This document shows positions 17,246 through 26,049 of a stretch of 64,000 bases of DNA, piece by piece. The stretch lies in assembly GCA_963742655.1 (NCBI GenBank), contig CAVUMM010000006.1, forward strand, positions 124,001-188,000. Direction: 5' to 3'. The notes under the pieces were generated by a model that saw only the letters and a list, made by a program, of their open reading frames with translations, had not been told where the DNA came from and did no database searches. Numbering within the stretch: the first letter of the stretch is position 1; each line of letters begins with the position of its first letter. The stretch comes from JAICLK01 sp963742655 (GTDB lineage Bacteria; Patescibacteriota; Saccharimonadia; Saccharimonadales; UBA4665). The position numbers and the translations under genes are program-made.

Positions 17246-18244
17246 GTGAGAAGTGAAGTCATATTTGTAGAAGTTCTGGCGCTAGTGGGGTTTTCGGCGT
17301 TATGTTCGGGGCTGAATATCGGCATCGTGTCGCTGCACTTGTCGGATTTGCAGCGCCGGGCGTCGCTTGGCAATGTCGCTGCGCGGCGGGTGCTACCGTT
17401 CCGTAAAAACCTGCATCTGACATTGGCGGCAATTTTGCTGTCAAACGTCGCGGCCATTGCCGGCACGTCGCTGGTGCTCAACGATCGCTACAACGGCGTA
17501 GTGGCTGAAATTGGAGCCACGCTGCTGATTGTTGTCTTTGGCGAAGTTTTGCCGCAGGCATTTTTCGCGCACCATGCGCTGGGTTTTTGCGCCCGTCTGA
17601 GCCCGCTGCTTCGCGTGATGACTATTCTGACGTATCCGGTGGCCAAGCCGCTTCAGTTATTGCTCGATCGTTTGTTCGGCCCAGAGGCGCAGCGATTACA
17701 GTCACGCCGCGAGCTTGGGCTGCTGATCGCCGAGCATGCCATTTCCGATGAAACGGAGCTCGACGACGACGAGATAGAAATCATGCGCGGTGCCCTCCAG
17801 CTCAGCGAAAAACGGGTGCGTGATATCATGACGGATCTGCGCAAAGTGTATTGGCTGACACCGGATACGATAATCAATGCCCGCAAAATCGACGAAATCA
17901 AAGAAAAGGGTTGGAGCCGCATCCCTATCATCAACCGGCAACATACGACGTGTTTCGGGGTGATGCTTATGAAGGATCTGGTTGACGTTGACTTTGATGA
18001 TCAGGGCCGGGCCGTAGAAGATTTGCCGCTGTATCCGTCCCAGATCGTCGGCAGCATGACGGCGCTGGACACGCTGTTCCGCAAGTTTATCAATGGCGGC
18101 ACACATCTGTTCCCGGTGGAACGCGACGACAAGATCGTGGGCATCGTGACGATCGAGGATTTGCTCGAAGAAATTGTCGGGCATGAGATCGAGGATGAGA
18201 CCGACCGCACCAAACGCCACCGATTGAAACGCCGTAAAGCTTAA
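17246..18244 (+). CDS. CNNM-domain / CBS-pair membrane protein (CorC/hemolysin-C type)
   Basis: N-terminal DUF21/CNNM membrane domain (residues 5-130, with SGLNIGIVSLHLSDLQRRAS and LLSNVAAIAGTS, then GEVLPQ), followed by a cytosolic CBS pair (about 190-315) containing RVRDIMTDLRKV, WSRIPIINR and TIEDLLEEIVGHEIEDE. This is the usual order for magnesium/cobalt efflux-type proteins. The extra CorC_HlyC C-terminal domain is absent, giving a short 332-aa form with a basic tail. GTG start; a TATAAT lies about 65 bases upstream. Transport function is inferred from the family. Confidence 0.9.
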   Translation: MRSEVIFVEVLALVGFSALCSGLNIGIVSLHLSDLQRRASLGNVAARRVLPFRKNLHLTLAAILLSNVAAIAGTSLVLNDRYNGVVAEIGATLLIVVFGEVLPQAFFAHHALGFCARLSPLLRVMTILTYPVAKPLQLLLDRLFGPEAQRLQSRRELGLLIAEHAISDETELDDDEIEIMRGALQLSEKRVRDIMTDLRKVYWLTPDTIINARKIDEIKEKGWSRIPIINRQHTTCFGVMLMKDLVDVDFDDQGRAVEDLPLYPSQIVGSMTALDTLFRKFINGGTHLFPVERDDKIVGIVTIEDLLEEIVGHEIEDETDRTKRHRLKRRKA

Positions 18245-18254
18245 ACCATTCTTC

Positions 18255-18280
18255 CATTACTTTTGCCATCAAAAGTAATG
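18255..18280. terminator. Perfect hairpin between convergent genes
   Basis: CATTACTTTT and AAAAGTAATG form a 10-bp perfect stem around GCCATC. It sits between the stops of the genes at 18244 (+) and 18288 (-), a likely bidirectional terminator. Its stem is the same motif that ends the large palindromes at 25 and 45 kb. Confidence 0.6.
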
Positions 18281-18287
18281 CAGATTT

Positions 18288-18866
18288 CTAGCCGATGCGA
18301 TGATGGAAAAAGTTGACCACCGTCTGGTAGTGCGTGGCGTAAAACCATATGTTAAATACGATTAGCAGCGGGAATACCACGAATGTCTCAACGGCCTTAC
18401 CGGTGGTTATGCGCAGCGCTTTGATTGGCGGCAGCCCGATTTTGAAAGGCAGCGGCAACAGTAACGGAATTCCCTCTTTGGTGAAAATATCCATCACCAA
18501 ATGCGAGCACAGGCCGATCATAAACGCCCACCAAACATAGCCGCTATTAACGTGCGGCATGATGGGGTGCAGGAATTTCAAAAGCAAATTAGCTAGGAAC
18601 CCGAACAGCGCCACCCCAAGCAGTGAATGCGTCAGGAAACGATGCCCGCCGGCACTTTTATCGAATAATTTGCCGAAGAATTTGCCCTCCGGCAGATTGC
18701 GCCAAAACGGCGCCGTGGGCTGGTCGATATCCGGGAAAATGCCGCCGATTTGGTTGGCAAGCAGCGCGATCAGCATCGTGCTGAGCGTCACGCTCGGCGG
18801 TGAGTTGGCAAAAGTGATGACGCTGAGCGCCGTAAACGCGGCTAAATCGTGGGTCCGTCCGGTCAT
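18288..18866 (-). CDS. YdjM-like membrane-bound metal-dependent hydrolase (PF04307 type)
   Basis: Integral membrane protein with the family's metal-ligand pattern: THDL (5-8), FPDIDQP (43-49), GGHRFLTHSLLG (73-84) and CSHLVMDIFTKEG. Three to four membrane helices alternate with these motifs. At 192 aa it has the usual length. The family is described as predicted inner-membrane hydrolases with an unproven substrate. Confidence 0.88.
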   Translation of the reverse strand: MTGRTHDLAAFTALSVITFANSPPSVTLSTMLIALLANQIGGIFPDIDQPTAPFWRNLPEGKFFGKLFDKSAGGHRFLTHSLLGVALFGFLANLLLKFLHPIMPHVNSGYVWWAFMIGLCSHLVMDIFTKEGIPLLLPLPFKIGLPPIKALRITTGKAVETFVVFPLLIVFNIWFYATHYQTVVNFFHHRIG

Positions 18867-19019
18867 ACCTGCTTATGATTATCGACTTCAGCTGTTAAGT
18901 CAATGCTTGATGCGTGATTCTGAAGCGGGAATAGGGCTAGTAAGTCGATCGGCAATCCGAATAATTTTAGCGGCCGAAGCATTGAATAAAAAGTATAAAT
19001 AGTGTATAATAATGCAACT

Positions 19020-20237
19020 ATGGCTGTGTCGTTAGAGGATTTTGATCAACCTCGCAATAATGCCTTTCTGACGGTCGAACTGACCGGAGGCAACATCGCC
19101 GAAGTCGTGGCAGACCTCGGCCGGTTTGCTGCGGCTAGCCAACATATTGTGGGCTTAACCGTAAACAGCAATGCAGGGTTTGACGCAACAGCGTTTACGG
19201 GCGGGCATGCGGTAGCTCATCGCGAAGATTACAGCACTATTACTCTGGCATTAAATTCCAATGAGGGTATCCGGCATGCCACTCATCTGCTAATCTCCGA
19301 CGAGCGGCTGGCGGAAATTGCTGATACGTACGTTTTGCCGGAGCATCTCAAGAATCCGGCTAACCATGTCGACGCATTTATCGGCCACATTATCAAAGGA
19401 CTTGTCGGATATCAGGACGACACGAGCGAAAGTTTTGCCGACCAGGCCCAGGCTTCGGCGGATACCATTATTGCGAAATCGGCGCATTCCCTCGCGCATA
19501 TTGAGGCATACAGCCTGATGGGCGAAGTAAACCTGGAGCGTGCCAATGACAACGCGTTATACCGGGGCGAGCAGGTCGAGACGATGGAGCATGTACTGCG
19601 GTTCCTCATTGCCCGCGAAAATGCCAAGCCGTACAGTAATGGCGATCTGTACGCTGGGCTCGATTACGAATGGGCCACCGGAATTCTTGCCGAAGCGCTC
19701 ACCATAGTAAACGGTGTTAACGGCTTTAATGAAAATGCTGATCCCGAAACGAATGATTTGCTTTATAGGGGCACGTTGCAGTCGAAATCTTCTGTTGCTG
19801 TCAAAGAAGGCGTTGTCTATTATTCGGGAGTTCATGGCCCGGAACCAATCTGGCCGGCAGAAGTAGCCGAGGCATACCAAGCCGAGCAATTGGCAAAAGC
19901 CCAGGCGCGCGATGCCGAAATTCAGGAACAAAGACTGCGGCATGAAATGGAAGCAATGGAACGTGAAGAAACGCACCGCAAGCAATTGGGTACGATTGTC
20001 GAAGCGATGGAAGTCATGGCTGCCGAAGGGTTTGAGTGGGCTGGAATCATGCAAGTAATTCCTCACGGACCACTCAATTCGGCTGAGAAAATCAAGAAAT
20101 TTTACAGTGAAAAATACGGCGTACCAATCGAAGATGTGCATACTATCAGTGATGCCGCGATCTTGGCCGGCAAAGCCCCGACGCTTGATCCCGGCAGTGT
20201 GACCGTGTATATCCGCGGCCAAAACAATATCGCGTAA
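19020..20237 (+). CDS. Hypothetical protein with coiled-coil segment, 405 aa
   Basis: No family recognised. The first 150 residues are alpha/beta. A strong coiled coil lies around residues 285-335 (AKAQARDAEIQEQRLRHEME and onward). The C-terminus contains GVPIEDVHTI. The start is placed at ATG 19020, nine bases after TATAAT (19005-19010); the longer reading begins at a GTG lying inside the promoter, so it is unlikely. Confidence 0.6.
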   Translation: MAVSLEDFDQPRNNAFLTVELTGGNIAEVVADLGRFAAASQHIVGLTVNSNAGFDATAFTGGHAVAHREDYSTITLALNSNEGIRHATHLLISDERLAEIADTYVLPEHLKNPANHVDAFIGHIIKGLVGYQDDTSESFADQAQASADTIIAKSAHSLAHIEAYSLMGEVNLERANDNALYRGEQVETMEHVLRFLIARENAKPYSNGDLYAGLDYEWATGILAEALTIVNGVNGFNENADPETNDLLYRGTLQSKSSVAVKEGVVYYSGVHGPEPIWPAEVAEAYQAEQLAKAQARDAEIQEQRLRHEMEAMEREETHRKQLGTIVEAMEVMAAEGFEWAGIMQVIPHGPLNSAEKIKKFYSEKYGVPIEDVHTISDAAILAGKAPTLDPGSVTVYIRGQNNIA

Positions 20238-20319
20238 AGTGTAACGCTGCTTGATTTTTAGCTGCGGTGCGGAAGGCTGCAGACTAAGCGCGGGAGTGCT
20301 CTGCCAAACTCAGAAAGTA

Positions 20320-21048
20320 TTATCTCGAATCGTTATTTACGCATATGTCCGGGTAGGGTCCGGCAGCGCCGAGGTCGCCGCCCTGCACTGCCCTGGCGGT
20401 GTGCAGCAAAAAGTTGGCCCGCGCGATCATCGCGACCAGAAACTGGTCGGGCGTCATGTGTGCTGGCCATCTGTCCCTGGTTGCGTCGTGGATGAATGCT
20501 GTCTGATTTTGCTCTTGTGCTTCTGACGCAAGCTGTTGAAATTGCAGCTGCGTTTCGTCGGCTGGCGGTGTGCCGCGGCCCGGATAGAGGCTGAGGCAGT
20601 TCACGCTCCAGCTCGGCACAGTAGTCGTCTTGGATACATTAAAAGGAGTTATATTGACTATTCCTGCCGGTAGGTACCAAAAACTTAATTCGAAAATTTC
20701 CTGGCCGTGCCGGTAGCTTTGGATATCCAGCGCATCCCCGCCCATAATGTCGCTTGTTGAAATTTGCTCATGGCGAATACTTGGATCTAATGAGGCAATC
20801 CTCAGAACGCCGCCACCGAGCAATGGAATCTTTGCCACGAGCATTTTTCCGTCTACTCGCCGTTCATCCGGAGGGGCGTCCATATACAAAGTGTATGCGC
20901 GGTTAGCCATCGATTCGATGTCGTGTGTTAGGACCATTTCGGCCTTCTGGTCCGGGGACGGCGAGGCGCCAGCAGAGCAACCGGCTACCCATAATCCCAG
21001 CACGGTGACCCCGGCTGTCAGGCTTTCTCTCAAAGGAAAACGACGCAT
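20320..21048 (-). CDS. Secreted lipoprotein, 242 aa
   Basis: The N-terminus has a basic region, a hydrophobic core and the lipobox LWVAGC with Cys24, so it should be diacylated and anchored outside the membrane. The rest is beta-rich with no recognised domain; LQFQQLASEAQEQNQ near residue 172 is helical. It ends about 80 bases from the previous convergent gene. Function unknown. Confidence 0.7.
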   Translation of the reverse strand: MRRFPLRESLTAGVTVLGLWVAGCSAGASPSPDQKAEMVLTHDIESMANRAYTLYMDAPPDERRVDGKMLVAKIPLLGGGVLRIASLDPSIRHEQISTSDIMGGDALDIQSYRHGQEIFELSFWYLPAGIVNITPFNVSKTTTVPSWSVNCLSLYPGRGTPPADETQLQFQQLASEAQEQNQTAFIHDATRDRWPAHMTPDQFLVAMIARANFLLHTARAVQGGDLGAAGPYPDICVNNDSR

Positions 21049-21148
21049 GAATCTAGAATATTATATACTAAAAAAATAAATAAACAAATTTAGTGATCCT
21101 GCTATTATTCTGGCCGACACTGCTAAAACCACCAGTGTGCCAGAACTA

Positions 21149-21178
21149 AAAACGCCCCCGGCGTACCCGGAGCGTTTT
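21149..21178. terminator. Bidirectional hairpin terminator
   Basis: AAAACGC (21149-21155) pairs with GCGTTTT (21172-21178), with an inner CCGG/CCGG stem. A-rich and T-rich flanks make it a working terminator in either direction. It follows the His-rich protein gene. Confidence 0.7.
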
Positions 21179-21196
21179 AGGCCTAGATTTTCTTAG

Positions 21197-21547
21197 CTAA
21201 AAATGTTCATGCCACCACTTGCCAAAGTTGAAATGGAAGTGAAAATGGAAATGATGTTTTTGGTGATGGTGATTGCCATTACCGCCATAGCCATGGCCGC
21301 CGTGGTGGTGATTGAACCAACTGACGCATTGGCCCTGGTTCTTGAACTTATGATGATAATCCCTCCAGTGATCTTTGCAGAACATCACATTGGCTGGCAT
21401 CGAGTCGTTGTTGGTGTTCAAGGGCTTGGCCGCAGATACATCTGCCGTCGCGACGACGGCCACGGTCACGACCGCGAGGCTCCCAAATATAAATTTGTTG
21501 CCGAACAGCTTAGAAAGTGTAAACAATTCGCTTAATTTTTGGGTCAT
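21197..21547 (-). CDS. Small secreted histidine-rich protein, 116 aa
   Basis: A signal peptide ends near residue 40 (long N-region, core GSLAVVTVAVVATA, then DVSAA). The mature part has CKDHWRDYHHKF and then a C-terminal half made of His/Gly/Asn, including HHHHGGHGYGG-like and alternating HFHFHFHFNF segments. Such composition suggests binding of metal ions (zinc, nickel or copper) or pH-dependent adhesion; this is inference. A strong Shine-Dalgarno (AGGAGG) precedes the ATG at 21547. Confidence 0.75.
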   Translation of the reverse strand: MTQKLSELFTLSKLFGNKFIFGSLAVVTVAVVATADVSAAKPLNTNNDSMPANVMFCKDHWRDYHHKFKNQGQCVSWFNHHHGGHGYGGNGNHHHQKHHFHFHFHFNFGKWWHEHF

Positions 21548-21747
21548 AGGCCCTCCTAATTTATGGTTAACCTATAATACCATTTATGCTAATAAAATGC
21601 AGATACTACAACACATCTTTTTCCACAGATTTAACTGTTTAATCCCTGAAATATGCAGCCATATATTCGTAGTAAATAAGACTTCGAGAGCACAATCAAA
21701 GGCGACTTCTTTTTACAGGAAGTACAAAAAATGACACAATATGTAAA

Positions 21748-22818
21748 ATGCCGCATATTTTAGACAGAAGCAATCCGCCGGTACTATCGAGCGAGCTCGG
21801 GCGAACCAGCGATCACCCGTTAGGTTACGACGCTTTAATGTTCGTTAATCACAGCTCACTCACCGTCCAGCTGGATAAACTAAGGCGCGCTATCGGCAGA
21901 ATGTGCAACAGCCCCGATGAAGACGTTCAGATAGTTCGGCAGCGAATGGACGAACGGTTTATAGCTGACACGGTCGGGGCGCCGAGTGATTTTGCATTTT
22001 CCCGTCTGCCGGTAGATAGCATCACGACGCGGCTCAGCGCTGGCGACGATGACGAACTGCTGGATTTTGCTTTGTGGAACTCCGATCGTCAGGAGGACGT
22101 CAGGGACGCCATCGTGGACAATCTGCCTGCCCTGCGGGACGACGTGCGTGAAAGGGCTAATCGGCTCTACCGAAGCGGGTTGATTTCCAAAGCCGGCATG
22201 CGCTTATACCGATCGACGATCGAAGAAGTTCTGCGCAGCCGGACTGTGTTCGCCATTGATAGTTTCGATGGCGGCAGTATGCTCGCCATGACGTCCGACG
22301 ACGGGCTGCATTTCAGCCATTTATTTGAGGGCGGCTACGAAATTGGCGAACCTACCGAATGGTTTTGGGCAACCGGTTTTCACGAAGCCGGACATAAATA
22401 TCGCAGGCGCTTAGCTTGGAGAAAAGGCAGGATACAGCTGGTTGAGGAATTCCTGGTGGAACACCACGCTGTGATTTCGGGGCCCGATGAAAGCCGTCTG
22501 GGTGATAGCGTGCTGCAAGCTACTTCGTACGGCGGCTATAATAAACTCAGGAAGTTATTCGGGCTCGCATTGCTTGGCCCGCAAACGGTTAATGCTGAGC
22601 TGCTTGGTGCGGCGCTGGTGACGCCGGCCTCGGATGTCGCCTATCAGGGCTTGCTGGCTGTGCTCGGCAATAACTTTGCACACCTATATCCCAAACTCGG
22701 CAATGACGCTTTCCGGATATTTTTGGATGAATGCCGTAATTGCCGTTTCAGCCATCAGACCAGTGCCGTTATGAGCAAATGGATACAAGAGGCCGAAATT
22801 AAAGTAGCCGCAGCCTAA
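21748..22818 (+). CDS. Putative zinc metallopeptidase-like protein with HEAGH motif, 356 aa
   Basis: GFHEAGHKYRRR places HExxH at residues 212-216, and a Glu-rich helix LVEEFLVEHH (231-240) lies 18-25 residues downstream, giving candidate third zinc ligands as in gluzincins. The N-terminal 200 residues match no family I know. No signal peptide, so cytosolic. The stop overlaps the convergent gene at 22815 by four bases. Peptidase activity is a motif-based inference. Confidence 0.55.
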   Translation: MPHILDRSNPPVLSSELGRTSDHPLGYDALMFVNHSSLTVQLDKLRRAIGRMCNSPDEDVQIVRQRMDERFIADTVGAPSDFAFSRLPVDSITTRLSAGDDDELLDFALWNSDRQEDVRDAIVDNLPALRDDVRERANRLYRSGLISKAGMRLYRSTIEEVLRSRTVFAIDSFDGGSMLAMTSDDGLHFSHLFEGGYEIGEPTEWFWATGFHEAGHKYRRRLAWRKGRIQLVEEFLVEHHAVISGPDESRLGDSVLQATSYGGYNKLRKLFGLALLGPQTVNAELLGAALVTPASDVAYQGLLAVLGNNFAHLYPKLGNDAFRIFLDECRNCRFSHQTSAVMSKWIQEAEIKVAAA

Positions 22819-23426
22819 GCGTTTGCGGCGTGCACTTCTTTACCGAGCGTGATTGTCCCCACAGCCAAAAGTAAAAAAGCGTAGACGGCAAAATTATTAC
22901 TTGTATCATCATTGCCTTGAAACGCAAGTAATACAACGATACCCATCAGCGCCGCTAGGGCTAGCAAAAATGTGGTACGGCTCGACACGCCGCGAATCAG
23001 TGCAAATATCGCATACAGCCCGATGATGATTTCGCCGGCCAGGAGTGATGGCGCGAACAGCCCAATACCAAGCGTCGCAACAATTGCTAGTGGCAACCGC
23101 AAGGTGCGCCAAAGATTTAGAGTGCGATGGGTTTTTTCGGCTTTAGCCTTGCCACTAACGGGCGTGGTATGTTTGATAGACTGTCGCCAGGGCGACGGCG
23201 GTGCTTGTTCTATGTGCGGACGAGTCGGTTTTGGTGCTATCATGCGCGGCCGCATGATGCCGTCCAGCGTGGATGGCTGCACGACTTGACTGACACGCGG
23301 ACGCAGCACGCTGCGTGATATCAGCGCATTTGGTCGATCGCTTCGTGACAATACTACCGGGCGTCGCTCAAAGCGCGTGGCATATTGCCCGCGCACCGGC
23401 ATGAATGGGTCGACTATTTGCTGCAT
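22815..23426 (-). CDS. Membrane protein with basic disordered N-terminus, 203 aa
   Basis: Residues 1-105 are Pro/Arg rich and disordered, followed by four closely spaced hydrophobic helices (about 108-198). No family recognised. Its ATG overlaps the stop of the upstream GT-C gene (TAATG), so the two are co-translated and may act together in surface glycan assembly. Confidence 0.65.
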   Translation of the reverse strand: MQQIVDPFMPVRGQYATRFERRPVVLSRSDRPNALISRSVLRPRVSQVVQPSTLDGIMRPRMIAPKPTRPHIEQAPPSPWRQSIKHTTPVSGKAKAEKTHRTLNLWRTLRLPLAIVATLGIGLFAPSLLAGEIIIGLYAIFALIRGVSSRTTFLLALAALMGIVVLLAFQGNDDTSNNFAVYAFLLLAVGTITLGKEVHAANA

Positions 23427-25129
23427 TATTTCCCCGTTACTCCCTCAACTTGGTATACGTCCATGGTAGCACTTTTTATAATCGGCTTCAGCCCTGGCTG
23501 CGTATCCAAATAGCCGTATTTTTCATAATCATCACCCCGCGCCAGTACAATATACTTTACATGAAACGGCGCGAGTTTGGCTGCCAGGTTGTTATTTTTA
23601 CGTGCCGCGGCCAGTATCGTTCCGATGGAATTGGCCGTTTTGTTTGGCGCGGACGGGATGCTGTCAAACTCGGGGTTATTGCTGACAATGGTCGGTTTGT
23701 CGAAAAATTGTGCTGCCGGACTGGCGATGATACGACCCTCGAAATCAAACGACATATATTGGTGCCAAGGCAAAAACAGCACTTTAAAGTTGCTGCGGTC
23801 GGCGTCGAGCCGGCTATTCACCGTGAACCACTCGGCCGGATATTGCGCGGGAGCTAACTGATTTTGGCATCCCCACAGCATTACCGAAGTCCAAACCAAC
23901 GGAACGCATAGCAGTGTTACGCTTGCCAGCCCGAACATTACGTGCCCGCCGCGTTCCCGCCAGTATTGAATGACCGTCGCTACGCCCTGCCCCGCGAATA
24001 CTGCGAATCCAAGCGCCACCAGTACCACGAATTTCTGCGGTTCGCGGTAGCCGGCAAACAACGGCACGTGCGCGGCCAGCCACCCATTGAGCGTGCCCAC
24101 CGCAAACACGATGGCGATCAGCGTACTGCCGCCGAATACTGCCAAAAGATACCGCTGCCGGTTGCGCCGAAAACTGACAATTCCCACAATCACAAGCAGC
24201 AACACGGCAGCCGTCAGCAAGCCGAACAATGGCGAAACGTCTTGCGGCAGCAAGTACATGCCGGTATCTTCCGCCCAAAATCCCTGCAGATGCAGCACAT
24301 TGCCCAGCCGCCCCAGCGGGCTGCCTCCCACGGTCGCGAATGCTGCCCGGTCGGTGGCAGAAATATTATCTATGGTCGTCGCCGTGCTGCCGTGCCCGAT
24401 CGCCAGCGGCACCATCCAGTAGCTGCTGGCCAATAGAAAGATTCCTAAGCTCAACATGCCAAACTTCCCTGCCCGTTTCAGCCAAGCCGTATCCTCACGA
24501 TGCTGCCAGGCTGTAACGCCTGCCGCGACCAGCGCCACAAGCGCCATCATGCCGATGGCGTGAATCGACACTAGGCTGATGGCTATTGCCCATACCGCCA
24601 GCAAGACAGCTTGTTTTGCATCGGGTTTCTGCAGATAAATGAGCAGCGAGCGAACAAAAAATGGAAATAAAGAATAGCCCATCAGCACGTTGTACTGCCC
24701 CGCCATCAGACGGTCGTAAGTGAACGGATTTATCATATAGAGTATTCCAGCGAAGAACGCTGGAATAGTAGCTGGTAGCTGGTAGCTAGAAGTGGGCAGG
24801 GGTTTGGCTGATTGAAGCTTGCTGTTTGATTTTTGAAATTTGAAAATTGTTGTTTGTTTGTAGAGCCGGTGCATGCCGACACCAGCCAGCACGAAAATCG
24901 CCAGCAGCATAATTTTCTGAATGATGTCGCTCGGTAGTGCATAGTTCAGCCCGTGCAGAAATGCTCGGAACAGGTAGCCGTTCCCCACGCTCGTCGGCAT
25001 GCGAAGATGCGGCGCGAATACCATGTCGAGCGTCAGGATATATCCCCGGCCGAGCATCGGCGCCAGTACCAGCAACGCCACGAGCGTGTAAACTCCCCAT
25101 ACTTTCAGCCAAGAAAACTTTCGTGACAT
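23426..25129 (-). CDS. Polytopic GT-C/arabinofuranosyltransferase-like membrane protein, 567 aa
   Basis: About 12 membrane helices, a periplasmic-side first loop with DMVFAPH, the motif INPFTYDRLMAGQ (133-145), SYWMVPLAIG, and YREPQKF; the last resembles FREASKF in the large GT-C gene at 33.7-37.5 kb. This layout fits polyprenyl-phosphate-sugar-dependent glycosyltransferases of the GT-C fold. A soluble C-terminal region (from about 430) follows. Residues about 92-122 are encoded by an in-frame repeat insertion and probably form a disordered loop. Donor and acceptor are unknown. Confidence 0.7.
   Translation of the reverse strand: MSRKFSWLKVWGVYTLVALLVLAPMLGRGYILTLDMVFAPHLRMPTSVGNGYLFRAFLHGLNYALPSDIIQKIMLLAIFVLAGVGMHRLYKQTTIFKFQKSNSKLQSAKPLPTSSYQLPATIPAFFAGILYMINPFTYDRLMAGQYNVLMGYSLFPFFVRSLLIYLQKPDAKQAVLLAVWAIAISLVSIHAIGMMALVALVAAGVTAWQHREDTAWLKRAGKFGMLSLGIFLLASSYWMVPLAIGHGSTATTIDNISATDRAAFATVGGSPLGRLGNVLHLQGFWAEDTGMYLLPQDVSPLFGLLTAAVLLLVIVGIVSFRRNRQRYLLAVFGGSTLIAIVFAVGTLNGWLAAHVPLFAGYREPQKFVVLVALGFAVFAGQGVATVIQYWRERGGHVMFGLASVTLLCVPLVWTSVMLWGCQNQLAPAQYPAEWFTVNSRLDADRSNFKVLFLPWHQYMSFDFEGRIIASPAAQFFDKPTIVSNNPEFDSIPSAPNKTANSIGTILAAARKNNNLAAKLAPFHVKYIVLARGDDYEKYGYLDTQPGLKPIIKSATMDVYQVEGVTGK
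24744..24861. repeat. Repeat sequence inserted in frame in a coding region
   Basis: Contains ATTCCAGCG/CGCTGGAAT (24744-24766), then AGCTGGTAGCTGGTAGCT and an AAATTTGAAAATTG-type low-complexity stretch. The ATTCCAG hairpin matches the dispersed palindromes at 31-51 kb, and the AGCTGGT run matches 39.98-40.01 kb. The frame stays open across it. Confidence 0.55.
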
Positions 25130-25154
25130 CGTTTTAATTATAACGATTTATTCT

Positions 25155-25775
25155 CAATTACTTTTTCTAGAAAAGGTAACCGAAAAGCCCCAGATAATCC
25201 AGAAACACTACTCAGAAAATCCTTCATGCTGCCAGCTGCGCCAGCACAACTCCCGATTCGGTAGCAAAACGGGCTGCGTTTAGCTCCGAATCTTGGCAAG
25301 CCGAGTTGTCCGAAATGAGCCACAATGCTCGGACTTGATTCAGCTGTAGCCCGAAGTTTGTGAATTACCTCGGCTTGGGCTGAACCAAGTCTCGCATACA
25401 AGCAGATGCACGCCTACAGGCGTGATATTAAACATTGCGAAGCTTCTGCTTGTTACGGGCATCGGCTTTGGCCCTAGAACTGTAGCTGCTTTGGAGCGGG
25501 CTTGGCTAGCCGCAGTTGTCTGAGGTGAAAAGATTGCCAGTGGCAATTTTTTGATGCCGAGTTCTGCGGACAAGCTCCAAAAACAGCGGAAGCTTCCTGG
25601 CGGCAAAACGCAGCCCTTGGGTTTTTGCTTCTTTTGGGCTAAAGCCAAAAGAAGGTGTGAGTTATTTGAAAAGTAGCGTGAAAGATAGTCTGGTGGGTTT
25701 TGCTTCTTTTGCCGCCAAAAGAAGGTATGGAATTGTCTGGTGGTTTTGTATTAATTTTGCTTCCAAAAGTAATGG
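25155..25775. repeat. Large palindromic composite repeat, about 620 bp
   Basis: Left end ATTACTTTTTCTAGAAAAGGTAAC plus AATCCAGAAACACTACTC; right end, on the other strand, CATTACTTTTGG...AATACAAAACCACCAGACAAT. The same two ends bound the 45.1-45.6 kb element. The centre (25392-25455) has CAAGCAGA/TCTGCTTG around a CACGCC-TACA-GGCGTG hairpin, also shared. Toward the right end additional CTTCTTTTGG...CCAAAAGAAG hairpin units are present in tandem. No credible gene is present in 25141-26049; small open frames here are products of the repeat. Confidence 0.7.
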
Positions 25776-25944
25776 GAAAATGAGCTGGCTGCAAAGCCGG
25801 TTCGATGATAAGGGGAGATTGGAGGGATGGTTGGAGTGGCGTGAATGTGGAGAGTTTGGCTTTATGGGGCCAAGTCAACATTTCAGTCTCTCGACAACGG
25901 GTATGCGGGTTTGCAGCGTTTGGCCGCCGGCAAAAATCCCCCTG

Positions 25945-25981
25945 CCCTGCACGGACGATTATGCACAGCGTCCGTGCAGGG
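25945..25981. terminator. 12-bp perfect GC-rich hairpin downstream of a small membrane gene
   Basis: CCCTGCACGGAC and GTCCGTGCAGGG pair perfectly around a 13-base loop. It lies about 70 bases beyond the stop of the small gene at 26050-26199 and is its probable terminator or stabiliser. Confidence 0.5.
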
Positions 25982-26049
25982 TTGGCCTTCGGAGGCCCCT
26001 GTTAAAAGCTCCAATGGCCGTGGGGAGTCGACGGTGCACCGGTAGGTGC

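Noticed and set aside
25138..25881. Several open frames inside the 25 kb palindrome
   Set aside because: They encode translations of the repeat modules only, with no ribosome site and no protein-like conservation.
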